NCBI GenBank assembly: GCA_963585895.1
Contig: OY757911.1
Coordinates: 56,014,310-56,078,309, forward strand
DNA from: Sepioteuthis lessoniana
Taxonomy: Eukaryota > Mollusca > Cephalopoda > Myopsida > Loliginidae
Direction of reading: 5' to 3'
DNA length: 64,000 nt
Part shown: piece by piece, positions 8,498 to 20,414 of the stretch
Numbering within the stretch: position 1 is the stretch's first letter
How the letters are laid out: the number at the start of each line of letters is the position of its first letter
Notes under the pieces: model-generated
What the model was told of the DNA's origin: nothing
Seen by the model: the letters and a program-made list of their open reading frames with translations, nothing else
Database searches by the model: none
Translations under genes and position numbers: made by a program

Positions 8498-11400
8498 CTA
8501 AGGACCCGTACCATAGACGCCATGGGCCGGCAGAGGAGGGAAGGATGACTCCAACATTGCCCCCTTTCGTACGACCAGGCTCGCTGCAGTCACCCACCTT
8601 TTGCTGAATGTTATGCGATCCAAGCGTTTTCTATCGCATCTGATTTTGACCCTCAGCTGATGCCGAAAATACAAAACCAGATCACGATGAGAAAAGTTTG
8701 CATCTTCATACAATCCCTTGTTTCGCGTCGTCCAAATCACCATTCGGGCTACAGCTAGGATCGCGAGAAACACCACACGCTTCTCACCGTGAAACGGAGG
8801 AAGAACGTTGTCTACGACGTAACCAACGTCGAGCAGCACGAGCTGTTTGGGTTCGATGCGAGCCGTCCACTCCCCGACGTGATCCCAAAACGGACGAACT
8901 CGCTCGCAGTAGTAGAAGGCGTGCTCAGCCGTTTCTTCCAAGCCACTGCCGCAGCGAGGGCAATCAGGCATGTCTGCCAGGCCCGCCTTGAAGTTCAAGC
9001 CGCGAAGGGATAACGCATTCCGAACAAGTCGCCAGGTGAGCGAGAACTCAGAGTTGTTCAAGAAGCTCGATCCTGGCGCCCAATTCCAGTGAGAGCGGAT
9101 CTCCTCCGCCGTCCAGCCGTGCCGCTCGCTGAGAGGATCAGAAGCGGAACCCACCACTAATTCCCGATACAGCTCCTTCCGAGGCCATGAAAGGTCACTG
9201 GACCCAAGAAGGTTACGAAGGGCCTTTCGGCACTCGCGGACCTTCGGCCTTTGGGTCTGAGTTGAGGCGAGGAAAAGTCCGACTCGCCTTTCGTCTCCAC
9301 ACTGAGTCCCCCGTCAAGACACGGCCCAGATATGCAAGTCTTTCAGCAAGCCAGTGGCTCTCCAGATCAGGCATACCCAGACCCCCGTTGCGAGTACGTT
9401 GGATACAGACCTGCCTACGGACCATCGGCCTTGCACCTCCCCAGAGCAATCTGGAGAGGGATCGTTGCAGTGCCAACCGATGTGCCTTAGGCAGAGGAAG
9501 TACAGCCAATCGGTAAAGGATCAAGGGGAAGACGTACGCGGCGCACGCCTCAGCCCTGCCCTTTAAGGACAACCTCCTTGAAAGCCAGATTCCCACCTGA
9601 GCATTCACCTTAGCGTGTACTTCCGACCAATTTCGCTCCAGTTGGAGGTCGGGCCCAAACCACACCCCAAGGATGCGGATGGGTCCGTCACTCCAGCGGA
9701 AGGGCCCTGGAAGAGTATTGCTACCCCTCCAAGCACCAAGCCGCAAACCTTCGCTTTTGTCAAAATTGACCTTGGCCCCTGCAATCCGCTCATACTCGAC
9801 AACCGCCTCTTTCACAGCCTCTATATCCTGGCGGCGGGATACAAAGACTGTGACGTCATCAGCGAACGCGGAAACCCTAGCCGCAAGGCGGCCAACGAAT
9901 GGGATACCGCGCAGTGCCGGACTTGTCCCCTCATCCCTAAGCCTGCGCAGGAGGGGCTCCAACGCGAGGACATAGAGAAGAGGAGACAGAGGGCAGCCTT
10001 GCCGGACCGAACGCTCGATCGCGATCACCCCCGAACGCCTTCCGTTCACCTGCACCACTGCCTGAGGGTTGTGGTACATCATGCTAATCCATCTGCAGAA
10101 CTCCGGTTTGAATCCGGCAGTCTCCAAAACAGACGCCAAGAACCGATGGTCAACCCTATCGAAGGCCTTGGACTGATCTAAACTGATCAGCGCGGATTCG
10201 GTGTCGTCTTTTATCCCCTCTAGGACCTCGCGAATCAAGTGCAGGTTGTCCTGGATCGATCATCCCTTCACAGCAAAGGTCTGTTCGGGGCCGATCAGAT
10301 CGCTAATGACAAGCTGTAAACGATTCGCTAAGACCCGGGCCAAAATCTTTAACTCTGTGTTAAGCAGAGTTATGGGCCTGTAATCATCTAAACCCTCCCA
10401 AACATGCCTGCCACCTTTCTTCAGCAATGTGATCACGCCTTTGGTAACGCTACCAGGGATGGCTCCCTGGGCGAACCAATGGTTGAACATATCCGTCAGA
10501 ATAGGCACAAACATGTGCGACATCCTCAAGTACACTTCGTAGGGCAAACCATCTAGTCCCGGCGACTTGTTCAGGCCGACCTGCTTCAACGCGTCACGGA
10601 CTTCGCATTCAGTAACCACACCCTCGCAGCTAGCCGCTTCAGCCGCCCCAAGGCGGGGGAAGTCGGCGAGATAGCTACGAAACTCCCGGAGCGGGAGATC
10701 AGTGCAGCGGGCAAAGCGATCCCGAAAGTGCACCCGAAAGGCGTCACGTATCTCACGACCCGATCGCAGCAGACACCCGTCCGGGGTCTTGACAGATGCG
10801 ATGTACCGATCGGGGAACCTTCGCACTTCTTCTTCACGCGCAGTCGCGTTCGATTTCACAGCTACGTTGAGAACTCTTTTTAGCCTAGATCTAACTACTG
10901 ATCCCTTGTAGCGCTCGCTACTCTCACGCTCAAGGTCCCTCCTAGCTAGCTCTACACCTAGGGAGTCCCCCCAGCCACCGCCCGGGAAAGTCTATCATCT
11001 ATAGATTTCGCCTCCGCGGTCCTATCTAGATTGAGCTGTCGACCGTACTTGGTGGCGAAATCTCTAATCCTATGTTTAAGAGAAACCCACCACTTATTCC
11101 CGGTAACTGCCCCCACTAACGCCCGCTGAATTAAGGATTCCAGCCGGTCCCGGAAGTCCCGTATCTCCAATAAGGAGGTATTGAACTTCCAGTAGCCGGC
11201 TAGACTAGGTCTATTAACTAACCGCAGACTGACTCTAATGAGTTTATGGTCAGTCCACGCTATCAAGTGGAACGTGGGACAACTAACAAAATCAATGTCA
11301 GCTCTTCTCACTAACACTCTGTCCAAGTAGGAGCCTACTTTGGCAGAGGGCGAGCTATCTAGCCACGTCCACATCTCCCGCCCTGGGTGATCAAGACGAA

Positions 11401-11932
11401 ACCTGTCGACGAGACCGTGACGAGTCACGAAGCCGACAAGGCTGCTTTCACACCTTCCCAATCTGCTAGCTCCCCGTCCGACCTTATCTATCTTGGGATC
11501 AAGGATCGCATTCCAATCACCCATTAAGACTAGCCGCTTCGTATCGTCCAGGAACGGCGCCAACCGACGAAAAAAGGAAACCCTCTCCGCAGCGATATTG
11601 GACGCATAAACCGCAACCAGACGGAACTTGAAACTTTTCACGGCAACATCGACCACAACCAGCCGGCCCCCGTCACCTGCAAAAACAACGTCAACATCAG
11701 CATCAAGGCTGCGTCCAACTAGCAAAGAGACCCCAGCGCTGGTGCCGCTGCCGTATGCTGAGAAAACGTTAAAATCGCTTTCCAGCACCCGACAGTCGGC
11801 ACCGCAAGTGAAGTGAGTCTCCTGCACTGCAGCAACATCTACTCCGAGGTTCCTGAGTTCACCAAGCAAGCGCGCACACTTGCTTGAATCCCTCAATCCC
11901 CTCACATTCAAACTGGCAAGGTTTAGAGTCAT
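8498..11932 (-). pseudogene. Unit 1 ORF2 pseudogene (EN-RT), three lesions
   Basis: Compared with the intact ORF2 of units 4-7 this copy has three breaks. First, one C is lost in a C-run at 10967-10972 (six instead of seven), which shifts frame after the endonuclease domain (stop at 10958). Second, an AGA-to-TGA nonsense change lies at 10260-10262, just ahead of the catalytic RT motifs. Third, 32 nt are missing at the 9240/9241 junction with a 3-nt microhomology (gac), shifting frame again before the C-terminal finger. All three are present at the same places in unit 2. The remaining segments are almost identical to the functional copies, so the damage is recent. The start is the ATG at 11932; an in-frame TAA lies four codons upstream of it. 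Confidence 0.9.
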
Positions 11933-11946
11933 CAGTCCCACTTACC

Positions 11947-13960
11947 TTACTCAGTGTCGACTATGGGCCGGAAATCCTTCGGGGTGAGGATGCCGACGGC
12001 CTGACGCAGGGAACCGGTACAAAGTTCAGGAGTAACTCGGCTGCTCCTGGAAATTCCACCGACATCATAAGGAAACCGCAACTTTAGGGACCTATAGAAT
12101 GTGGGATGAACATAAATCGGGACCCTGCCCGTACATTTTGCAGATATTTCATTCAATGAGTCGTGCCCCATTTCCGCCAGCCTCATGTCCGCTCGACTGG
12201 CTTCCTCAATAAATTGCCAGAGCTCCTTAGTTCGGTCGCCAGCCGAACGGACAAAGGTGGTCACCATGGCTGCACCCTCAAAAAGATATGGATTTGTTAT
12301 TTCTTTTTGATCAATTTTTTTTAAGTCTCTGAGTGGTTTCAAAAGAGTTTTGATCTGTCGATCGAGTGATGGCGACTCCAGAATGTCCTGACAAAAATAA
12401 AATGAATTTAAAGCTTGTTGGACCTCTCTGGTGGCCGACTTGGAGCGTCGCCCAGTTCCAGATGTTGATGGTGATGGTGTCGGTGTCGGGTTTCTTGTTG
12501 CTGAATGGGACCGGGAGAGTATTTTGGGTGTTGAAACAGGTGATAATGTAGGTGGTGTTGGGGATAGCGGGAGTTTAGTTGTGTCTACAGGGATATTTTT
12601 GGTTTGTTGTGGGGGAGGAATAATTTGGGCTGGTCGCTGTTGTTGTGTCGTCTTTTTAAGTTGTTTTTTCTCCCCCTCTCCCTCTGTGGTAGAATTTCCG
12701 CTATCCCTCCTTCTTTTCAGGTTTGTTGAGGTATCCATTTCCTCCTGTTGTTGTTGTTGTTGTTGTTCATGGTTATTTACTTTTTCTTTTTTTCTTTTCT
12801 CCATTATTGTGTCGGTTTCTTTTTTCTTTTCCTCAGGTTTTTGGTTTTTCATGGGTTTTCTTTTTTCGCCCTTTGTGTCAGTGGTTTTGTCAGGAGGTGA
12901 TTTCGGGGCTTTAGGTGGGGACTTTTTGCCACGCGTTACCTGGGTCCACCCCTCCTCATCCCTGCTATTGGGGTCGTTCCCAGCTTCTGCTGGAGTATTT
13001 ATTTCACTTTCCGGCTTGTTTGCTGTTGCTGATGTTGATGGTGCTGGTGTGTTGTTTGTTGATGCTGATATTAATGGGGTCTTGGATGCTATTGTGGCCT
13101 TTGCTGTTGTTGGAACTGTTGACGTTGTTGTTGTTGTTACTGTTGTGTTGGTGGTTTTTTGTGGGCATGACCTCGCAAAGTGGCCTATTTGTTTACAATG
13201 CCAGCACTGCGGTTTTCGGCCTTCCACAACCACCAACATAGCTTGGTCCTCATGCTCAACTGTGTGGGGGATTGCCTGGAAGCCTCCCCTGTTAAGGCAC
13301 ATGGTAAATGAGTAATCACCGTGTGCCGTGCCGCTGGGTGACTTCATGGTCGTAAATTCCTCGACGTCCCCATAGTCGCTGAGGAACGCCGCCAGAACGT
13401 CACCACTTAGTTGTATTGGCACGTTGCACACGGTGACTTTGATCCGTCTTCTGCCCGTATATTCTGGCTGTAGTCGGTATTGTTTAGTATTTATGCTGTT
13501 GTTACTTGCCAGCTTGGTGGCCAGTTCTTGTGATGGCAACAGGATATCCCATGTCGTGAAACTACGCCTACAGAAATATCTCGCTGGGATTCCTGCTGCT
13601 TTTAAGATTTCCTCAAATTTGTCTTTTTTCAGTCCAGCCAGTCTCCTGGTCTTTATGTCTGAGACAATTAAGGACAGGGTTTTAGGCTGGACTGCTTCTA
13701 CCAGTTCAGGTATTGGCAGAATTCTATTCCCTTTAAAATACTGGGCATACTTTTCAACCCTGTCCTTTTTATAATCTTGTGGCAATTTTTTTGTTTTTCT
13801 GCGTCGACCAGGAGACTGGTATTGACGGCACTTTTTGTGCCGGCGGAATTGTACTCGCCGGCGTTAAATTTTCTGCGGAGGTACCAGGCAATGACGGCCA
13901 TTCCGGTTTTTCTTGGGATAGAAATATATCCTCCTGTGTAGTAGGTGTTGATTCTCCCAT
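11947..13960 (-). pseudogene. Unit 1 ORF1 pseudogene (A-type), one frameshift
   Basis: Nearly identical to the intact unit 2 ORF1, but a T-run at 13786-13792 has seven T where unit 2 has six. Frame is lost after about residue 57, and translation from the ATG would end shortly after (KNKKIATRL, stop). Downstream of the slip the frame is open to the normal TAA at 11947 and keeps the zinc knuckle (CWHCKQIGHFARSC). Apart from the slip, I noticed only one replacement against unit 2 (PEYTG instead of PEYMG). The ATG at 13960 is chosen because an in-frame TAG lies six codons upstream and the site matches the hairpin-embedded start of the other copies. Confidence 0.88.
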
Positions 13961-14245
13961 AGTTGCTTTAGGCAACTAGGGAGAAATAAAATCGTATGGT
14001 TTTTCAGTAACTGCAGTAGAAAAAGAGTCTTTCAAGTTGACCCCCCTCAAAAACAATACAAAATAACGATTGTTTTGGGGAGGGTCACAAACGCAATAAC
14101 AAGTCGTTCCAAAAAATCCAACGAATTTAACAAGTGTAACAAGTTTAACAAAGTCAACAATAATTTTTAACAATAAATTTAAACAAGGCACTTACTTTTC
14201 GTCACTTAACAATCCAAAAAACAGAATAACACTACTGACTTGTAG
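13961..14245 (-). promoter_or_regulatory. Unit 1 5'UTR (A-type) with two hairpins
   Basis: The start-codon hairpin spans 13952-13985, overlapping the ORF1 ATG. A C/G-rich hairpin spans 14039-14086. A GTAAGT on the minus strand lies at 14190-14195. The 5' end reads up to the junction after actgacttgtag. Promoter elements are not recognisable by eye; since each 5' end abuts the previous 3'UTR, internal or read-through promotion would be needed. Confidence 0.7.
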
Positions 14246-14952
14246 GCTTATTCTTTTATTCCTTGTAATGAATACAAGAAGGCACGAGGCCTTGTGGTTT
14301 TGGGGGAGGGGAAGGGAGCGGTCATGCTTTAACTATATTTTCTATGGGGAACCTAGCTAGCCACATTCGCCGACCCATTCAACAATACAATATATAATCA
14401 CTCGTCCATCTCCATGCACGCAGCAATCACCAAAATACCGCATTTGCTCTATGAAAAAGTCCTACTTAAAACCCGAAAGTGATGCATGATTTTATTTACA
14501 ATGTATGATTTTTTACAATGGATATGATGGGAATGGGAGAAAAAACCCCGAAAAACATATATACACGAAAACAAGGAAAAAATCCCCCGTTTGGTTTCCC
14601 TCCCATCCCCCCGTCTATAAAATTGGAGGCCGACTGTTTTCCGGGTCGAAAATACCGGAAACAAGCCGGACCTACCCTAGGTAGGGCGGGAATCCTACTC
14701 TACAGGGATAAAAGAATTAAAAGGGTCGGGCTCGGCATGGGTCGATTTTAGAAGCGGGTAAATGATTTTTTACGTATGAATGTTCAAGATCTTCAAAAGG
14801 CGGACTGGGATTCAGGTTGAGGTACAAAAATAATGGGGGTGGGGAAGATCTTGAGTGCTAACAACTAAGTGACAGGGACAATGACTCACAACGTACTGCT
14901 AACTAGGTTGCAGGGGAAAATAACAAAATCCTACTTACCAAGGGTGGGGTCC
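14246..14952 (-). other. Unit 2 3'UTR
   Basis: Same layout as in unit 1. The terminal hairpin at 14259-14280 has loop atgaa in place of ataaa, and the stem is unchanged. The minus-strand GTAAGT after the ORF2 stop is retained. Confidence 0.8.
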
Positions 14953-17900
14953 CTAAGGACCCGTACCATAGACGCCATGGGCCGGCAGAGGAGGGAAGGA
15001 TGACTCCAACATTGCCCCCTTTCGTACGACCAGGCTCGCTGCAGTCACCCACCTTTTGCTGAATGTTATGCGATCCAAGCGTTTTCTATCGCATCTGATT
15101 TTGACCCTCAGCTGATGCCGAAAATACAAAACCAGATCACGATGAGAAAAGTTTGCATCTTCATACAATCCCTTGTTTCGCGTCGTCCAAATCACCATTC
15201 GGGCTACAGCTAGGATCGCGAGAAACACCACACGCTTCTCACCGTGAAACGGAGGAAGAACGTTGTCTACGACGTAACCAACGTCGAGCAGCACGAGCTG
15301 TTTGGGTTCGATGCGAGCCGTCCACTCCCCGACGTGATCCCAAAACGGACGAACTCGCTCGCAGTAGTAGAAGGCGTGCTCAGCCGTTTCTTCCAAGCCA
15401 CTGCCGCAGCGAGGGCAATCAGGCATGTCTGCCAGGCCCGCCTTGAAGTTCAAGCCGCGAAGGGATAACGCATTCCGAACAAGTCGCCAGGTGAGCGAGA
15501 ACTCAGAGTTGTTCAAGAAGCTCGATCCTGGCGCCCAATTCCAGTGAGAGCGGATCTCCTCCGCCGTCCAGCCGTGCCGCTCGCTGAGAGGATCAGAAGC
15601 GGAACCCACCACTAATTCCCGATACAGCTCCTTCCGAGGCCATGAAAGGTCACTGGACCCAAGAAGGTTACGAAGGGCCTTTCGGCACTCGCGGACCTTC
15701 GGCCTTTGGGTCTGAGTTGAGGCGAGGAAAAGTCCGACTCGCCTTTCGTCTCCACACTGAGTCCCCCGTCAAGACACGGCCCAGATATGCAAGTCTTTCA
15801 GCAAGCCAGTGGCTCTCCAGATCAGGCATACCCAGACCCCCGTTGCGAGTACGTTGGATACAGACCTGCCTACGGACCATCGGCCTTGCACCTCCCCAGA
15901 GCAATCTGGAGAGGGATCGTTGCAGTGCCAACCGATGTGCCTTAGGCAGAGGAAGTACAGCCAATCGGTAAAGGATCAAGGGGAAGACGTACGCGGCGCA
16001 CGCCTCAGCCCTGCCCTTTAAGGACAACCTCCTTGAAAGCCAGATTCCCACCTGAGCATTCACCTTAGCGTGTACTTCCGACCAATTTCGCTCCAGTTGG
16101 AGGTCGGGCCCAAACCACACCCCAAGGATGCGGATGGGTCCGTCACTCCAGCGGAAGGGCCCTGGAAGAGTATTGCTACCCCTCCAAGCACCAAGCCGCA
16201 AACCTTCGCTTTTGTCAAAATTGACCTTGGCCCCTGCAATCCGCTCATACTCGACAACCGCCTCTTTCACAGCCTCTATATCCTGGCGGCGGGATACAAA
16301 GACTGTGACGTCATCAGCGAACGCGGAAACCCTAGCCGCAAGGCGGCCAACGAATGGGATACCGCGCAGTGCCGGACTTGTCCCCTCATCCCTAAGCCTG
16401 CGCAGGAGGGGCTCCAACGCGAGGACATAGAGAAGAGGAGACAGAGGGCAGCCTTGCCGGACCGAACGCTCGATCGCGATCACCCCCGAACGCCTTCCGT
16501 TCACCTGCACCACTGCCTGAGGGTTGTGGTACATCATGCTAATCCATCTGCAGAACTCCGGTTTGAATCCGGCAGTCTCCAAAACAGACGCCAAGAACCG
16601 ATGGTCAACCCTATCGAAGGCCTTGGACTGATCTAAACTGATCAGCGCGGATTCGGTGTCGTCTTTTATCCCCTCTAGGACCTCGCGAATCAAGTGCAGG
16701 TTGTCCTGGATCGATCATCCCTTCACAGCAAAGGTCTGTTCGGGGCCGATCAGATCGCTAATGACAAGCTGTAAACGATTCGCTAAGACCCGGGCCAAAA
16801 TCTTTAACTCTGTGTTAAGCAGAGTTATGGGCCTGTAATCATCTAAACCCTCCCAAACATGCCTGCCACCTTTCTTCAGCAATGTGATCACGCCTTTGGT
16901 AACGCTACCAGGGATGGCTCCCTGGGCGAACCAATGGTTGAACATATCCGTCAGAATAGGCACAAACATGTGCGACATCCTCAAGTACACTTCGTAGGGC
17001 AAACCATCTAGTCCCGGCGACTTGTTCAGGCCGACCTGCTTCAACGCGTCACGGACTTCGCATTCAGTAACCACACCCTCGCAGCTAGCCGCTTCAGCCG
17101 CCCCAAGGCGGGGGAAGTCGGCGAGATAGCTACGAAACTCCCGGAGCGGGAGATCAGTGCAGCGGGCAAAGCGATCCCGAAAGTGCACCCGAAAGGCGTC
17201 ACGTATCTCACGACCCGATCGCAGCAGACACCCGTCCGGGGTCTTGACAGATGCGATGTACCGATCGGGGAACCTTCGCACTTCTTCTTCACGCGCAGTC
17301 GCGTTCGATTTCACAGCTACGTTGAGAACTCTTTTTAGCCTAGATCTAACTACTGATCCCTTGTAGCGCTCGCTACTCTCACGCTCAAGGTCCCTCCTAG
17401 CTAGCTCTACACCTAGGGAGTCCCCCCAGCCACCGCCCGGGAAAGTCTATCATCTATAGATTTCGCCTCCGCGGTCCTATCTAGATTGAGCTGTCGACCG
17501 TACTTGGTGGCGAAATCTCTAATCCTATGTTTAAGAGAAACCCACCACTTATTCCCGGTAACTGCCCCCACTAACGCCCGCTGAATTAAGGATTCCAGCC
17601 GGTCCCGGAAGTCCCGTATCTCCAATAAGGAGGTATTGAACTTCCAGTAGCCGGCTAGACTAGGTCTATTAACTAACCGCAGACTGACTCTAATGAGTTT
17701 ATGGTCAGTCCACGCTATCAAGTGGAACGTGGGACAACTAACAAAATCAATGTCAGCTCTTCTCACTAACACTCTGTCCAAGTAGGAGCCTACTTTGGCA
17801 GAGGGCGAGCTATCTAGCCACGTCCACATCTCCCGCCCTGGGTGATCAAGACGAAACCTGTCGACGAGACCGTGACGAGTCACGAAGCCGACAAGGCTGC

Positions 17901-18387
17901 TTTCACACCTTCCCAATCTGCTAGCTCCCCGTCCGACCTTATCTATCTTGGGATCAAGGATCGCATTCCAATCACCCATTAAGACTAGCCGCTTCGTATC
18001 GTCCAGGAACGGCGCCAACCGACGAAAAAAGGAAACCCTCTCCGCAGCGATATTGGACGCATAAACCGCAACCAGACGGAACTTGAAACTTTTCACGGCA
18101 ACATCGACCACAACCAGCCGGCCCCCGTCACCTGCAAAAACAACGTCAACATCAGCATCAAGGCTGCGTCCAACTAGCAAAGAGACCCCAGCGCTGGTGC
18201 CGCTGCCGTATGCTGAGAAAACGTTAAAATCGCTTTCCAGCACCCGACAGTCGGCACCGCAAGTGAAGTGAGTCTCCTGCACTGCAGCAACATCTACTCC
18301 GAGGTTCCTGAGTTCACCAAGCAAGCGCGCACACTTGCTTGAATCCCTCAATCCCCTCACATTCAAACTGGCAAGGTTTAGAGTCAT
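14953..18387 (-). pseudogene. Unit 2 ORF2 pseudogene (EN-RT), same three lesions as unit 1
   Basis: The lesions are the C-run deletion at 17422-17427, the TGA nonsense codon at 16715-16717 and the 32-nt deletion at about 15695. Otherwise it follows unit 1, including linked replacements that set units 1-2 apart from units 3-7 (NKWW for NRWW, RVHFR for RAHFR, FCRW for FRRW, RDEGTS for RDGGTS). No functional endonuclease-RT fusion can be made from this copy. Confidence 0.9.
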
Positions 18388-18401
18388 CAGTCTCACTTAC
18401 C

Positions 18402-20414
18402 TTACTCAGTGTCGACTATGGGCCGGAAATCCTTCGGGGTGAGGATGCCGACGGCCTGACGCAGGGAACCGGTACAAAGTTCAGGAGTAACTCGGCTGCT
18501 CCTGGAAATTCCACCGACATCATAAGGAAACCGCAACTTTAGGGACCTATAGAATGTGGGATGAACATAAATCGGGACCCTGCCCGTACATTTTGCAGAT
18601 ATTTCATTCAATGAGTCGTGCCCCATTTCCGCCAGCCTCATGTCCGCTCGACTGGCTTCCTCAATAAATTGCCAGAGCTCCTTAGTTCGGTCGCCAGCCG
18701 AACGGACAAAGGTGGTCACCATGGCTGCACCCTCAAAAAGATATGGATTTGTTATTTCTTTTTGATCAATTTTTTTTAAGTCTCTGAGTGGTTTCAAAAG
18801 AGTTTTGATCTGTCGATCGAGTGATGGCGACTCCAGAATGTCCTGACAAAAATAAAATGAATTTAAAGCTTGTTGGACCTCTCTGGTGGCCGACTTGGAG
18901 CGTCGCCCAGTTCCAGATGTTGATGGTGATGGTGTCGGTGTCGGGTTTCTTGTTGCTGAATGGGACCGGGAGAGTATTTTGGGTGTTGAAACAGGTGATA
19001 ATGTAGGTGGTGTTGGGGATAGCGGGAGTTTAGTTGTGTCTACAGGGATATTTTTGGTTTGTTGTGGGGGAGGAATAATTTGGGCTGGTCGCTGTTGTTG
19101 TGTCGTCTTTTTAAGTTGTTTTTTCTCCCCCTCTCCCTCTGTGGTAGAATTTCCGCTATCCCTCCTTCTTTTCAGGTTTGTTGAGGTATCCATTTCCTCC
19201 TGTTGTTGTTGTTGTTGTTGTTCATGGTTATTTACTTTTTCTTTTTTTCTTTTCTCCATTATTGTGTCGGTTTCTTTTTTCTTTTCCTCAGGTTTTTGGT
19301 TTTTCATGGGTTTTCTTTTTTCGCCCTTTGTGTCAGTGGTTTTGTCAGGAGGTGATTTCGGGGCTTTAGGTGGGGACTTTTTGCCACGCGTTACCTGGGT
19401 CCACCCCTCCTCATCCCTGCTATTGGGGTCGTTCCCAGCTTCTGCTGGAGTATTTATTTCACTTTCCGGCTTGTTTGCTGTTGCTGATGTTGATGGTGCT
19501 GGTGTGTTGTTTGTTGATGCTGATATTAATGGGGTCTTGGATGCTATTGTGGCCTTTGCTGTTGTTGGAACTGTTGACGTTGTTGTTGTTGTTACTGTTG
19601 TGTTGGTGGTTTTTTGTGGGCATGACCTCGCAAAGTGGCCTATTTGTTTACAATGCCAGCACTGCGGTTTTCGGCCTTCCACAACCACCAACATAGCTTG
19701 GTCCTCATGCTCAACTGTGTGGGGGATTGCCTGGAAGCCTCCCCTGTTAAGGCACATGGTAAATGAGTAATCACCGTGTGCCGTGCCGCTGGGTGACTTC
19801 ATGGTCGTAAATTCCTCGACGTCCCCATAGTCGCTGAGGAACGCCGCCAGAACGTCACCACTTAGTTGTATTGGCACGTTGCACACGGTGACTTTGATCC
19901 GTCTTCTGCCCATATATTCTGGCTGTAGTCGGTATTGTTTAGTATTTATGCTGTTGTTACTTGCCAGCTTGGTGGCCAGTTCTTGTGATGGCAACAGGAT
20001 ATCCCATGTCGTGAAACTACGCCTACAGAAATATCTCGCTGGGATTCCTGCTGCTTTTAAGATTTCCTCAAATTTGTCTTTTTTCAGTCCAGCCAGTCTC
20101 CTGGTCTTTATGTCTGAGACAATTAAGGACAGGGTTTTAGGCTGGACTGCTTCTACCAGTTCAGGTATTGGCAGAATTCTATTCCCTTTAAAATACTGGG
20201 CATACTTTTCAACCCTGTCCTTTTTATAATCTTGTGGCAATTTTTTGTTTTTCTGCGTCGACCAGGAGACTGGTATTGACGGCACTTTTTGTGCCGGCGG
20301 AATTGTACTCGCCGGCGTTAAATTTTCTGCGGAGGTACCAGGCAATGACGGCCATTCCGGTTTTTCTTGGGATAGAAATATATCCTCCTGTGTAGTAGGT
20401 GTTGATTCTCCCAT
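18402..20414 (-). CDS. Unit 2 ORF1, A-type CCHC protein (670 aa), reference A
   Basis: Intact ORF1. LINE ORF1 proteins coat the element RNA and form the ribonucleoprotein used in retrotransposition; that role is known for the family and inferred here. In order: an acidic, Pro/Ser-rich N-terminus; a conserved block at about 60-245 including RLQPEYMGRRRIKVTVCNV and GDVLAAFLSDYGDVEE, which resembles the RRM-like region of ZCCHC3/Tx1-type ORF1; a CCHC zinc knuckle CWHCKQIGHFARSC at about 252-265 (C-x2-C-x4-H-x4-C); a long low-complexity linker rich in Thr, Lys, Pro and a Gln run; and a conserved C-terminal block from about 525, ending GSLRQAVGILTPKDFRPIVD. The ATG at 20414 is preferred over upstream TTG because an in-frame TAG lies just ahead. 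ORF2 in this unit is dead. Confidence 0.88.
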   Translation of the reverse strand: MGESTPTTQEDIFLSQEKPEWPSLPGTSAENLTPASTIPPAQKVPSIPVSWSTQKNKKLPQDYKKDRVEKYAQYFKGNRILPIPELVEAVQPKTLSLIVSDIKTRRLAGLKKDKFEEILKAAGIPARYFCRRSFTTWDILLPSQELATKLASNNSINTKQYRLQPEYMGRRRIKVTVCNVPIQLSGDVLAAFLSDYGDVEEFTTMKSPSGTAHGDYSFTMCLNRGGFQAIPHTVEHEDQAMLVVVEGRKPQCWHCKQIGHFARSCPQKTTNTTVTTTTTSTVPTTAKATIASKTPLISASTNNTPAPSTSATANKPESEINTPAEAGNDPNSRDEEGWTQVTRGKKSPPKAPKSPPDKTTDTKGEKRKPMKNQKPEEKKKETDTIMEKRKKEKVNNHEQQQQQQQEEMDTSTNLKRRRDSGNSTTEGEGEKKQLKKTTQQQRPAQIIPPPQQTKNIPVDTTKLPLSPTPPTLSPVSTPKILSRSHSATRNPTPTPSPSTSGTGRRSKSATREVQQALNSFYFCQDILESPSLDRQIKTLLKPLRDLKKIDQKEITNPYLFEGAAMVTTFVRSAGDRTKELWQFIEEASRADMRLAEMGHDSLNEISAKCTGRVPIYVHPTFYRSLKLRFPYDVGGISRSSRVTPELCTGSLRQAVGILTPKDFRPIVDTE

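Larger units (their letters stand above)
7791..14245 (-). mobile_element. LINE unit 1 (A-type 5' half, dead)
   Basis: This is the 3'-most unit in array sense direction. It carries an A-type 5'UTR/ORF1 and the most damaged coding region: an ORF1 frameshift plus three ORF2 lesions. Its 3' end meets host DNA at 7790/7791. Confidence 0.93.

Noticed and set aside
8492-8507. Hairpin after ORF2 as a bacterial-type terminator
   Set aside because: The genome is eukaryotic and the hairpin spans the stop codon without a U-tract.
9615-10181. Plus-strand open frame of 188 codons, repeated in each unit
   Set aside because: It is antisense to the RT region of ORF2, recurs only because the units are copies, and has no recognisable domain.
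12431-13315. Plus-strand open frame of 294 codons opposite ORF1
   Set aside because: Its Val/Phe/Ser-rich sequence is the antisense of the low-complexity ORF1 linker. It is shortened in unit 3 and absent from B units.
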